Positions 1 to 5,841 of a stretch of DNA of 7,180 bases are shown piece by piece; the first letter of the stretch is position 1, and each line of letters opens with the position of its first letter. Under the pieces are notes generated by a model, which saw only the letters and a list, made by a program, of their open reading frames with translations, had not been told where the DNA came from and made no database searches. The translations under genes were made by a program, and so were the position numbers. This stretch comes from an uncultured Coriobacteriaceae bacterium (GTDB lineage Bacteria; Actinomycetota; Coriobacteriia; Coriobacteriales; QAMH01), in contig CADBRF010000264.1 in NCBI GenBank assembly GCA_902796975.1, positions 1-7,180 on the forward strand, in the 5' to 3' direction.

Positions 1-691
1 AGTTCACCAGCATATCGGCCATGACATACTTTTTCAGCATGCCGAAGCCGATGAGGAGCAGGGCGCGGCGAGACCGCTCGGCATCAAAGTGATGCTCTGC
101 GTAGAGCTGCTGGGCAAGATCGTTGAAGCGGTTGATAGGGCCTTGGATGAGTTGCGGGAACCAGGAGACGAAGAGCAGGAACTTGGCGAAGTTCTTCTCT
201 GGCTCGTACTTCGCGTTATAGGTGTCGATGAGGTAGCTCATGGACTGGAACGTGTAGAAGGAGATACCCAACGGCAACAGGAGATGCGAAGCCAGGAAGC
301 TGTCCTGCATGCTGAAGATGCCAAGGATGGCGTTCCAGTACTTGATGTAGGAGAGGATACCGAAGTTGATGATGAGGCCGAGGAGGAGAAACTTCCACTT
401 GCGCTTGTTGTAGCGGGCCTTGATGGCCTTGCGCTCCTTGCGGTCTTTGACCTGCTTGCGCTCTTCCTTGGACTTCGCCTCGATGCTCGCGAACTTCCTG
501 GCAAGGAGCCAGGTGGTGAGAGCGGTGGTCAGGATGAAGAAGAGATGTTGCCAGCCAGACGCGAAGTAAAAACCCAAACTCGCGACGAGCAGGACGATCC
601 ACTGCCCCTTATGGGCGATGCGGCCAACCGCATAATACGCGATGAGCGCAAGGATGAGGAACAGTACAAACTGCAACGAATACAACTGCAT
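1..691 (-). CDS. MBOAT-family membrane O-acyltransferase, N-terminal part (3' end beyond window)
   Basis: The frame is open from ATG at 691 to the window edge, giving 230 residues of a family usually around 450-500 long. What is seen: a hydrophobic N-terminus (about residues 6-22), membrane segments near 30-64 and 100-116, a highly charged Lys/Arg/Glu loop at 66-100, then two stretches typical of bacterial MBOAT proteins (AlgI/DltB/PatA-like): PLGISFYTFQSMSYLIDTY (140-158) and SWFPQLIQGPI (176-186). Known for the family: these integral membrane enzymes pass an acyl group, often acetyl, to an extracytoplasmic polymer such as exopolysaccharide, peptidoglycan or teichoic acid, usually with an SGNH-type partner encoded nearby. 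The catalytic histidine of the family lies in the missing part, so activity cannot be judged and the substrate is unknown. An AGGAGGA ribosome site (704-710) sits 12 bases before the ATG, slightly far. A partner gene, if present, would lie left of base 1. Confidence 0.88.
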   Translation of the reverse strand, partial: MQLYSLQFVLFLILALIAYYAVGRIAHKGQWIVLLVASLGFYFASGWQHLFFILTTALTTWLLARKFASIEAKSKEERKQVKDRKERKAIKARYNKRKWKFLLLGLIINFGILSYIKYWNAILGIFSMQDSFLASHLLLPLGISFYTFQSMSYLIDTYNAKYEPEKNFAKFLLFVSWFPQLIQGPINRFNDLAQQLYAEHHFDAERSRRALLLIGFGMLKKYVMADMLVN

Positions 692-1014
692 GGACTCTGA
701 GCGTCCTCCTAATAGACTCAGCTATGCCTGCACAGCTTTCACGACGCGCAGCAAACGCCTCACACGCCGAAGGTTACAAAAAGGCAACGTAGTTTACCAC
801 TAACCCCACGGGCTTTGAAGCGCCTGTGGGAATGGACGGCAGTAGAGCGCCTGCGAGCCGCATGCTCAAGCAAGAACTTGCATTATTTTCACAAAACTAT
901 CATGCAGTGACCAAACAAGCTAACCAAAATTGCCCAGGGCACCATAAGGGCACCCCGGGCACATTTGCGGAAACAAGCTTGCCAGACGATTACAAAACGC
1001 ATTAGGAAGACGAG
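692..1014. other. Non-coding gap with a hairpin (805-830) and the metal-operon terminator
   Basis: There is no convincing gene on either strand. The gap holds the AGGAGGA ribosome site of the acyltransferase (704-710), an inverted repeat at 805-830 and the terminator at 926-960. The 805-830 repeat has arms CCCACGGGC and GCCTGTGGG around an 8-base loop. Read as plus-strand RNA it forms nine pairs, one of them G-U; in the minus-strand transcript it has one A-C mismatch. No U-run follows it on either side, so I do not call it a terminator; it may lie in the leader of the acyltransferase mRNA. I found only weak promoter matches for the acyltransferase (for example TTCAAA, 17 bases, TAAACT on the minus strand, overlapping the hairpin). 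Confidence 0.5.
926..960 (-). terminator. Rho-independent terminator of the metal-resistance operon
   Basis: Read on the minus strand, GCCCGGGGTGCC (960-949), loop CTTAT, GGTGCCCTGGGC (943-932) and then AATTTT (931-926). In minus-strand RNA all twelve positions pair, three of them as G-U. In the plus strand the same three positions are A-C mismatches, so the signal is one-sided. It lies about 55 bases after the stop of the P-type ATPase, where the operon should end. Confidence 0.8.
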
Positions 1015-2934
1015 CTACTTGGGGACGCGCAGACAACGCATGGAGTTGAGAATTGCGATGATGGCGACCCCCACATCTCCGAACACAGCGAGCCACATGG
1101 TTGCGATGCCGATAAAGGGCAGGGCGAGAATCATGATGACGATCTTCACTCCGATGGCGAAGACGATGTTCTGCCACACGATGCGCATGGTCTTGCGGGC
1201 TATGCGCATGGCAAGGGCGATATTGCCCGGCTTGTCATCCATGAGGACGATGTCCGCTGCCTCGATTGCCGCGTCTGAACCCATTGCACCCATGGCAATG
1301 CCGATATCCGCGCGCATGAGAACGGGGGCGTCGTTGATCCCATCGCCCACAAAGGCGAGCTTTCCACCCTCTCGCTCTTCAGCGAGCAGGTCTTCCACGC
1401 ACGAAACCTTGCCCTGTGGCAGAAGCTGTGCCCGGACCTCATCGATTCCAATTCTTTTGGCAACGGCATCGGCAACTTCCCGCTTGTCGCCCGTGAGCAT
1501 AACGGTCTTCTTGATGCCAGCCGCATGCAGGTCGGAAATGGCTTGGGCTGCATCCTCTTTTACCACGTCTGCGATGACGATATGACCGATGTATTTCCCG
1601 TCGAGTGCAACATGCAGGATAGTGCCCACAATCTCGCAATCGTGATAGGGGACGTCCTCTGCCAGCATGAGCTTGTCGTTGCCCACGAGAACCTGATGAG
1701 AATCGACCGTGGCATATACGCCTTGACCGCTGCGCTCTTCTACGTGATCGATCTTGCTCTGGTCGATGACGCCGGAGTAGCTCTCCCGCACCGAAAGCGC
1801 GATGGGGTGGTAGGAAAACGCTTCAGCGTAGGCGGCATAGGAGAGTAGCAGGTCCGGATCTATTTCCTCATCAGCATGCACTGCCACCACATTGAAGGTG
1901 CCCTTGGTCAAGGTGCCCGTCTTATCGAAGGCAATGGTATCGGCAGCGCCGAGCGTCTCGAGATAGCTGGAACCCTTCACGAGTATACCCACGCGGCTCG
2001 CAGCGCCAATACCTGCGAAAAAGGACAGCGGGACGCTGATGACCAGGGCGCAAGGGCAGCTCACAACCAGAAAGACGAGGGCGCTCTTGACACTGGCAGA
2101 CCACGTGCTCCCGAAGAACAGAGGAGAGATGATAGCGATGACCAGGGCGAGAATGACAACGATAGGGGTGTAATAGCGCGCGAAACGGGTGATGAAGTTC
2201 TCGGTGCGGGCTTTCTTCTCGCTCGCGTTCTCGACAAGCTCGAGGATGCGCTGCACCGTGCTCTCGCCGTAGGGCTTGCTCGTGCGCACCGTAATGAGGC
2301 CAGTCATGTTGACACATCCACTTACCACGGTAACGCCCTCTTCAACCACCTGGGGCACGCTCTCGCCCGTGAGGGCGCTCGTATCAAGCTGGCTCATTCC
2401 GGAGATGACAACGCCATCAAGCGGTACGCGCTCGCCAGGCTTCACGACGATTTCACTGCCCACAGCGACCTCGCTCGGATCGACTTCAACGAGTTCGCCA
2501 TCATGCATGACATTCGCGTAATCGGGCGCGATATCCATCATGTCGGCTATGCTGCGACGGGTCTTCCCCACCGCATAGCTCTCGAACAGCTCGCCCACCT
2601 GATAGAAGAGCATAACCGCCGCGCCTTCTGCCATGTGCGGCTCTGCTTCCGGGAAAAACACGAGGGCAAAAGCGCCGATGGTGGCAATGGACATGAGGAG
2701 GTTCTCATCAAAGGGCTGATGGTGCACAATGCCATGCCATGCCTTCTTCAGCACGTCATAGCCGGCGATGAGATAGGGCACGAGAAACGCTGCAAATTCA
2801 AACCAGAGGCCATTGGGCAAGGCATCGAACGCCTCGAATCCAACCTCTGCGACTTCAAGCGCAAAAAAGATGGCAAGCGCAACAAGAATGCGATTGCGTG
2901 TCTTCTTCTGCTTCTTCGTCAAACCGCGAGCCAT
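1015..2934 (-). CDS. P1B-2 type Zn/Cd/Pb-exporting P-type ATPase (CadA/ZntA-like)
   Basis: This 639-residue heavy-metal P-type ATPase should pump Zn2+, Cd2+ or Pb2+ out of the cell using ATP. Visible landmarks: paired N-terminal helices (about 14-34 and 43-62), two more at 78-122, actuator-domain TGES (189-192), membrane CPC metal site (293-295), phosphorylation motif DKTGT (337-341, with D337 the phosphorylated residue), nucleotide-domain HP (376-377), TGD (481-483) and GDGINDAP (530-537). Lys597 in the seventh membrane helix and Asp620 in MWLAVFGD in the eighth match the residues that, with CPC, mark the divalent-metal P1B-2 group rather than the Cu+ pumps. Unlike E. coli ZntA it has no HMA domain at its own N-terminus: the protein begins directly with a basic stretch and the first helix. 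That domain is the separate small gene 39 bases upstream. The start is firm: AGGGGAG (2940-2946) lies 5 bases before the ATG. It is the last gene of the ArsR-controlled operon. Which metal it prefers cannot be read from the sequence. Confidence 0.95.
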   Translation of the reverse strand: MARGLTKKQKKTRNRILVALAIFFALEVAEVGFEAFDALPNGLWFEFAAFLVPYLIAGYDVLKKAWHGIVHHQPFDENLLMSIATIGAFALVFFPEAEPHMAEGAAVMLFYQVGELFESYAVGKTRRSIADMMDIAPDYANVMHDGELVEVDPSEVAVGSEIVVKPGERVPLDGVVISGMSQLDTSALTGESVPQVVEEGVTVVSGCVNMTGLITVRTSKPYGESTVQRILELVENASEKKARTENFITRFARYYTPIVVILALVIAIISPLFFGSTWSASVKSALVFLVVSCPCALVISVPLSFFAGIGAASRVGILVKGSSYLETLGAADTIAFDKTGTLTKGTFNVVAVHADEEIDPDLLLSYAAYAEAFSYHPIALSVRESYSGVIDQSKIDHVEERSGQGVYATVDSHQVLVGNDKLMLAEDVPYHDCEIVGTILHVALDGKYIGHIVIADVVKEDAAQAISDLHAAGIKKTVMLTGDKREVADAVAKRIGIDEVRAQLLPQGKVSCVEDLLAEEREGGKLAFVGDGINDAPVLMRADIGIAMGAMGSDAAIEAADIVLMDDKPGNIALAMRIARKTMRIVWQNIVFAIGVKIVIMILALPFIGIATMWLAVFGDVGVAIIAILNSMRCLRVPK

Positions 2935-2973
2935 TGTTTCTCCCCTGAGTGGAAATCGCTGAGTTGGAACCTC

Positions 2974-3192
2974 TTAGACGAGAACCTCGCAATCGGGCTC
3001 GATGTCCTCGAAATATTTGAGGGACTTCTTGAGAGAGTCGCTGAAAGTGGCATCCTCTGCATCGAGCGTAAACTTATAGGTCATGGCGTTGACGCTCACC
3101 TTGTTGACGCCGGGCAAGTCCTCGATCTTGGCCTGAATTTTGGCTGCGCAGTTGGCGCAAATGTCACCGTCGAGCTTGTAAACCTTACGCAT
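2974..3192 (-). CDS. Small HMA-domain heavy-metal-binding protein
   Basis: This 72-residue soluble protein consists of one ferredoxin-like HMA domain. The metal-binding CxxC is in GDICANCAAKI, with Cys12 and Cys15; a further Cys lies near the C-terminus (DCEVLV). Known for the family: such domains bind a soft metal through the two cysteines, either as a free chaperone or as the regulatory N-terminus of the pump. Because the neighbouring ATPase lacks this domain, I infer that the protein serves that pump in trans. The frame can be extended two codons to a TTG at 3198, but AAGGA (3200-3204) lies 7 bases from the ATG at 3192 and only 1 base from the TTG, so ATG is chosen. It sits 39 bases after the arsR-type gene and 39 bases before the ATPase, in one operon. 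Confidence 0.9.
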   Translation of the reverse strand: MRKVYKLDGDICANCAAKIQAKIEDLPGVNKVSVNAMTYKFTLDAEDATFSDSLKKSLKYFEDIEPDCEVLV

Positions 3193-3231
3193 GGTCAAAT
3201 CCTTTCTATCTTTTTGACAGCAAACTAGAAA

Positions 3232-3603
3232 TCACTCGCAGATGTGGATCATGCCCTGGCGGAGCATGACGTAAACATGGTCATCGGAGAGCGCATAGAT
3301 TGTCTGCTTGCCCTCCTTGCGAAAACGCACGAGATGCGCCTGCTTGAGTATGCGAAGCTGATGCGAAATGGCGCTCTGACTTACACCCACGGCATCCACG
3401 ATATCCGCTACGCAGAGCTCAGACTCCATAAGCGCGTAGAGAATCTTGATGCGTGTGGTGTCCGCAAAGACCTTAAATAGATCCGCAAGGTCGTAGAGCA
3501 TCTCCTCATCAGGCATCTCTTCGAGCACCTGGTCAAGCGGACATTCTCCCTGTTCACCTGGATGGTCGGTCACTTCATGCTGCTGCATGAGCTCACTGGA
3601 CAT
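3232..3603 (-). CDS. ArsR/SmtB-family metal-sensing repressor (SmtB/CadC type)
   Basis: This 123-residue winged-helix dimeric repressor should bind operator DNA when metal-free and release it when Zn/Cd/Pb binds. The recognition helix region is VGVSQSAISHQLRILK (72-87), followed by the wing RKEGKQTIYAL (95-105). Compared from memory with cyanobacterial SmtB, the C-terminal alpha-5 metal site is complete: Asp107, His109, His120 and Glu123, with the same D-x-H and H-x2-E spacing. The alpha-3N site is represented by Cys64 and Asp67 in SELCVADI, plus Cys21, His9 or His14 in the N-terminal tail as possible partners. The second Cys of the CadC motif ELCVCD is Ala66 here. The frame runs up to ATG 3645, but that ATG lies inside the operator; AAAGGA sits just before the ATG at 3603, which I take as the start. 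It is the first gene of the operon with the HMA protein and the ATPase and probably represses itself and both of them. Confidence 0.93.
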   Translation of the reverse strand: MSSELMQQHEVTDHPGEQGECPLDQVLEEMPDEEMLYDLADLFKVFADTTRIKILYALMESELCVADIVDAVGVSQSAISHQLRILKQAHLVRFRKEGKQTIYALSDDHVYVMLRQGMIHICE

Positions 3604-3625
3604 ATGAGTTCCTTTCAATAAACCC

Positions 3626-3649
3626 ACATATGAGCATGTGTTCATATGT
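3626..3649. promoter_or_regulatory. Operator of the metal-resistance operon (perfect inverted repeat)
   Basis: ACATATGA (3626-3633) and TCATATGT (3642-3649) are exact reverse complements separated by 8 bases. This has the size and AT-rich form of operators bound by SmtB/CadC-type ArsR repressors. It starts about 9 bases after the -10 box of the operon promoter, so a bound dimer should cover the transcription start. A further copy of the left arm, ACATATGAG, occurs at 3600-3608 over the start codon. Confidence 0.88.
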
Positions 3650-3657
3650 TGAAAACA

Positions 3658-3685
3658 ACTATACTACCTCTATGCTCTATGTCAA
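3658..3685 (-). promoter_or_regulatory. Sigma-70-type promoter of the arsR-HMA-ATPase operon
   Basis: On the minus strand a perfect -35 TTGACA (3685-3680), a 16-base spacer, and -10 TATAGT (3663-3658). Transcription should start near 3651, at the edge of the operator. This strong promoter pointing into a repressor gene fits a system held off by its own product until metal enters. Confidence 0.85.
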
Positions 3686-3819
3686 CAGCCACACGGAGAA
3701 TTTCGCATTAGGGTGACAAGTAGATGCATGAGCGTACCAACCCTGCGTTAGTATGAGATATAGAACAAACATGATGCGGGCAACGTAGGCGAGCACCGCA
3801 GTCGAGAAGGGAGATCATC

Positions 3820-4452
3820 ATGGCAACGATGCTGTATCAGGGGCACGGGTCCTATAGATTCGTTCTGAGCGATGGGACGGTCGTGTATCTCGACCCCTTC
3901 GCAGGTGAAGGCTACGATCTGCCGGCAGACCTCATCCTCGTCACGCATGAGCATTTCGACCACACCGAAGTGGACAAGATGCCCCACAAAGAAGGGTGCG
4001 AAATCATCAGGGCGGCGGATACCCACCCCTCCCCCGCCGAATACAAGACGCTTTCCAGCCATGGTGTGCGCATCACAGGCGTTGAGGCCTGTAACAAGAA
4101 CCACCCCATCAACGAATGCGTGGGATTCGTCCTTGAATTTGACGGCGTTACCTTCTACGCCAGCGGAGACACGAGCATGACTGAGGACATGAAGAGCGGA
4201 AAGCTTGCCGCTCTGGGGATTGACTACGCCGCACTCCCAGGCGATGGCTACTTCAACATGGACGTTAAAGAAGCATCGGAATGCGCGAAGCTCATCAGCG
4301 CGACCCACACCATCCCTGTTCATCTCGTGCCCGTCAACCCGCCCGTCACGCCTGACCAGTGGTTCGATGAGGAAAAGGCAGAGAAACTCGTGGCAAAGGG
4401 CAAAATAATTCTGCATCCCGGCGAAGAGCTCGAGCTTAAACCCACAGTCTGA
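3820..4452 (+). CDS. Metallo-beta-lactamase-fold metal-dependent hydrolase (UlaG/YtkL-like)
   Basis: This 210-residue cytoplasmic protein has no signal peptide. The MBL metal motif HxHxDH is clear as THEHFDH (His43, His45, Asp47, His48). Further likely ligands are His95 in NKNHP, Asp117 in ASGDT and His168 in HTIPVHL. The compact size, the early LDPF (24-27) and the strand order resemble the Lactamase_B_2/B_3 group that includes UlaG-like lactonases and YtkL-type hydrolases, so it is probably a two-metal hydrolase. The substrate cannot be told; true beta-lactamase activity is unlikely for this group. AAGGGAG (3807-3813) lies 6 bases before the ATG. It is divergent from the metal operon and convergent with the stress-protein gene, so it is probably transcribed alone. 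I see only weak promoter candidates: TATAGA at 3759-3764 lacks a good -35 box, and TTGAAA (3649-3654), 16 bases, TATGCT would give a long leader. No link to metal resistance is shown beyond adjacency. Confidence 0.85.
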   Translation: MATMLYQGHGSYRFVLSDGTVVYLDPFAGEGYDLPADLILVTHEHFDHTEVDKMPHKEGCEIIRAADTHPSPAEYKTLSSHGVRITGVEACNKNHPINECVGFVLEFDGVTFYASGDTSMTEDMKSGKLAALGIDYAALPGDGYFNMDVKEASECAKLISATHTIPVHLVPVNPPVTPDQWFDEEKAEKLVAKGKIILHPGEELELKPTV

Positions 4453-4519
4453 ACCCGGTTTTCAGGGTGTTGACGAGGTGGCGAGACCCCAAACTCATCT
4501 CGCAGCGATAAATCACATG

Positions 4520-4560
4520 AAAAATGCCTGGACAGGGACAACCCGAGCCCAGGCATTTTT
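4520..4560. terminator. Bidirectional Rho-independent terminator
   Basis: AAAAATGCCTGG (4520-4531) and CCAGGCATTTTT (4549-4560) are exact reverse complements. An inner GGG/CCC pair caps the hairpin (4535-4537 with 4542-4544). The A-run on one side and T-run on the other make it work both ways: about 70 bases after the stop of the plus-strand hydrolase and 23 bases after the stop of the minus-strand stress-protein gene. Confidence 0.93.
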
Positions 4561-4582
4561 CTTCGATGTTCAAGCCCTCGTG

Positions 4583-4996
4583 TTACTTCACAACGAGGAC
4601 GGGGCATTTGCAATGCTTGATAACCTTGTGGCTCACGCTGCCAATGGCAAACTCTTGGAGCGCGTTGAGGCCGCGGCTGCCGATAACGAGCATATCGACA
4701 TCGTTACGCTGCACATAACGAAGAATTTCTTCTGCTGGACGCCCGTGAAGCAGCTCGAGCTCCGCCTCGATGCCCTCCGCCGCGAAGGCGTCAAGAGCGG
4801 GCTGGACCAGCTCTTTCTGGGTATCCCCGTGAGCCTCTACCGGGTCATAGACCATGTCGGAATACACGTCGATGGCAATAACCGAGATGACATCGACCTT
4901 CTTGAGACCGCAGAGCTTGGCAATCTTCACCGCTTCTGCAACCGCGCGCATGGAGTTATCAGAACCGTCTACAGCAATAGCAATGTGATCGTACAT
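4583..4996 (-). CDS. UspA-family universal stress protein
   Basis: This 137-residue protein is a single Usp domain, the usual length. It opens with YDHIAIAVDGSDNS, in which Asp10 is the conserved acidic residue of the nucleotide pocket, and carries the ATP-binding signature G-x2-G-x9-G-S at Gly106, Gly109, Gly119 and Ser120 (GSRG ... IGS), then the closing strand CPVLVVK. This marks the ATP-binding type. Known for the family: cytoplasmic dimers induced under starvation, redox or other stress, with the molecular output usually unknown. The open frame extends 35 codons upstream to 5101, but that stretch overlaps the TATAAT box and is not Usp-like. AGGGAGG (5003-5009) lies 6 bases before the ATG at 4996, so I use that start. 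It ends at a shared bidirectional terminator, so it is probably monocistronic. Its upstream region holds a palindrome and a direct repeat, described separately. Confidence 0.94.
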   Translation of the reverse strand: MYDHIAIAVDGSDNSMRAVAEAVKIAKLCGLKKVDVISVIAIDVYSDMVYDPVEAHGDTQKELVQPALDAFAAEGIEAELELLHGRPAEEILRYVQRNDVDMLVIGSRGLNALQEFAIGSVSHKVIKHCKCPVLVVK

Positions 4997-5077
4997 GATG
5001 GGCCTCCCTGTCCTTGGAACCTTCCTAGTCTTACACCAGCGTCTGTACCCAAACTCGGATATGAAGCTCTTGCATAG

Positions 5078-5106
5078 ATTATAGTTCTTTGAATATTTCA
5101 AGTGGT
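5078..5106 (-). promoter_or_regulatory. Probable promoter of the uspA-type gene with overlapping palindrome
   Basis: The minus strand has a perfect -10 TATAAT (5083-5078), but 16-17 bases upstream only CCACTT or ACCACT where a -35 box should be. The palindrome TTGAA-TAT-TTCAA (5089-5101) fills the space between the -10 box and the -35 position. A perfect -10 with a poor -35 suggests dependence on an activator, or control by a protein at the palindrome. Confidence 0.5.
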
Positions 5107-5138
5107 TTTCGTGAATAAAATGTTTCTCGGTATTTTTT

Positions 5139-5167
5139 ATTGTGCAAACGGCACCCTAATTGTGCAA
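5139..5167. repeat. Two ATTGTGCAA direct repeats, 20 bases apart
   Basis: ATTGTGCAA occurs exactly at 5139-5147 and 5159-5167, start to start 20 bases, i.e. close to two DNA turns. Each copy is itself nearly symmetric (TTG-N2-CAA). They lie about 70 and 90 bases upstream of the likely start of the stress-protein transcript, a usual place for activator sites. The binding protein is unknown. Confidence 0.5.
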
Positions 5168-5282
5168 TAACTCTATCTTTGGATATCATGCACACCTCTG
5201 GACCCCCTCAATAACCGCTCATATTCGGTGGGACAGTCTTTTAAAACCGTCTCAGTCTGCCCGGATTTGCGCGCCTGTCACA

Positions 5283-5288
5283 TATAGT
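5283..5288 (+). promoter_or_regulatory. Candidate -10 box of the two-gene operon at 5318
   Basis: TATAGT would place the transcript start near 5295, just before the ribosome site at 5306-5312. The -35 position holds CCCGGA, a poor match, so either an activator is used or the real promoter is elsewhere. TTGTGC, 18 bases, TATCAT around 5161-5190 is an alternative. Confidence 0.3.
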
Positions 5289-5317
5289 GAAGGTGTCCAA
5301 AAGTGAAGGGAGCCAAC

Positions 5318-5581
5318 ATGAGCACGGAAACACAGACAATCACGTATAACAAGGTTGCCCATGATGCCGACCGCGGAAGAATCGCCCTCTCCTACGGCAA
5401 CCCGGTCATCTGCAAGGACTGGATGGACCGCGTAATCGAAGACTACGATCCCTATATCGAGAACATCACCGAAGGCTTGACCATGTACGAGGAGATCCCC
5501 ACGGTCCCCATGAAGAACCCCGTGGCAGACACGAGCATCCTCGTTGCGCGCCTCGAACGCTTTATGCGCGAGGTGGAGTAA
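5318..5581 (+). CDS. Conserved-looking small protein of unknown function (first of a two-gene operon)
   Basis: This is an 87-residue acidic, soluble protein that I do not recognise. It has no signal peptide and no membrane segment. The middle part is rich in aromatic and acidic residues (GNPVICKDWMDRVIEDYDPY at 22-41, with a single Cys in VICKDW), followed by a Pro/Met segment (EIPTVPMKNP) and a short helical C-terminus (ILVARLERFMREVE). AAGGGAG (5306-5312) lies 5 bases before the ATG at 5318; an in-frame GTG at 5303 lies inside or upstream of that site and is rejected. The stop overlaps the start of the next gene as TAATG, so the two are very likely translated together and may form a complex or act on the same target. 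Codon use looks like its neighbours, and the strong ribosome site and coupling support a real gene. Confidence 0.8.
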   Translation: MSTETQTITYNKVAHDADRGRIALSYGNPVICKDWMDRVIEDYDPYIENITEGLTMYEEIPTVPMKNPVADTSILVARLERFMREVE

Positions 5582-5841
5582 TGCATCTCCAGGCCTCCAC
5601 CCCGGGGCAAGTGATAGACCGGCTTACGCTGACAGAAGAAGACCTGCAGGGTGTGGATCCGCAAACGCTCGGCTGCACAAAGTGCAAGTCCTTCTGCTCT
5701 ATGGCTCGCGTGTATATCTGGCAGGGCAAATACGCGAGTTTTTGCCCAAAGAAACCCGGCTCGATGGATGTCATTAACCGTCACAATGCTCGCACGCATG
5801 TGGCACCCAAAGCCTGCCCGCCTCCAGGCGTAAACGCTTAG
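5581..5841 (+). CDS. Small cysteine-rich protein of unknown function (second of a two-gene operon)
   Basis: This 86-residue protein is not recognised. Its core is GCTKCKSFCSMARVYIWQGK (31-50) followed by FCPKKPGSMDVINRH, giving Cys32, Cys35, Cys39 and Cys55 (C-x2-C-x3-C-x15-C) and a lone Cys79 near the Pro-rich tail. The spacing would suit a Zn or Fe-S site, but it matches no ferredoxin or zinc-finger pattern I can name; this is inference only. The ATG shares its A with the TAA of the upstream gene, and GAGGTGGAG (5570-5578) supplies the ribosome site. The stop TAG (5839-5841) overlaps the stop of larB on the other strand, and no T-run terminator is visible after it. A weak hairpin (GCCTG ... 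CAGGC) lies in the last codons. Confidence 0.8.
   Translation: MHLQASTPGQVIDRLTLTEEDLQGVDPQTLGCTKCKSFCSMARVYIWQGKYASFCPKKPGSMDVINRHNARTHVAPKACPPPGVNA

Larger units (their letters stand above)
4997..5317. other. Divergent intergenic regulatory region between uspA-type gene and the 5318 operon
   Basis: There is no gene here. On the minus side are the stress-protein ribosome site (5003-5009) and TATAAT box. In the middle are the palindrome (5089-5101) and the ATTGTGCAA direct repeat (5139-5167). On the plus side are a TATAGT box (5283-5288) and the ribosome site AAGGGAG (5306-5312). Between 5170 and 5280 I see only a weak dyad, ACCG-N8-CGGT, and nothing else I can support. Confidence 0.5.

Noticed and set aside
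89..700. 203-codon plus-strand frame over the acyltransferase
   Set aside because: The opposite strand encodes clear MBOAT motifs. The plus-strand product is Glu/Leu/Arg-rich without domains.
724..792. 22-residue plus-strand open frame starting MPAQLSRRAANA
   Set aside because: It has no Shine-Dalgarno or promoter and is too short to support from composition alone.
862..1005. 47-residue plus-strand open frame in the gap before the ATPase
   Set aside because: It has no ribosome site, reads straight through the operon terminator hairpin and resembles no family.
965..1585. 206-codon plus-strand frame over the ATPase C-terminus
   Set aside because: It is antisense to the CPx-ATPase catalytic core; the composition (Ser/Met/Arg/Ala-rich) is typical of a shadow frame.
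1876..3228. 450-codon open frame on the plus strand, antisense to the ATPase and HMA genes
   Set aside because: It is a shadow of strongly supported minus-strand genes. Its translation has low-complexity His/Arg/Glu/Asp composition, no recognisable domain and no ribosome site.
3604..3645. Upstream ATG extending the ArsR-type repressor by 14 residues
   Set aside because: That ATG lies within the operator and has no ribosome site; AAAGGA precedes the ATG at 3603.
3748..4416. 222-codon minus-strand frame over the MBL-fold gene
   Set aside because: The plus strand carries the HxHxDH metal motif and a good ribosome site. The minus frame shows no family and runs through the intergenic region.
4997..5101. 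35-residue N-terminal extension of the UspA protein
   Set aside because: It overlaps the promoter -10 box. Usp proteins begin with the YDHIAIAVDGS strand, and AGGGAGG lies properly before ATG 4996.
5101..5317. Search for a small RNA or riboswitch in the AT-rich divergent region
   Set aside because: There is no terminator-like hairpin with a U-run on either strand and no conserved aptamer pattern I recognise; the repeats there look like protein sites.
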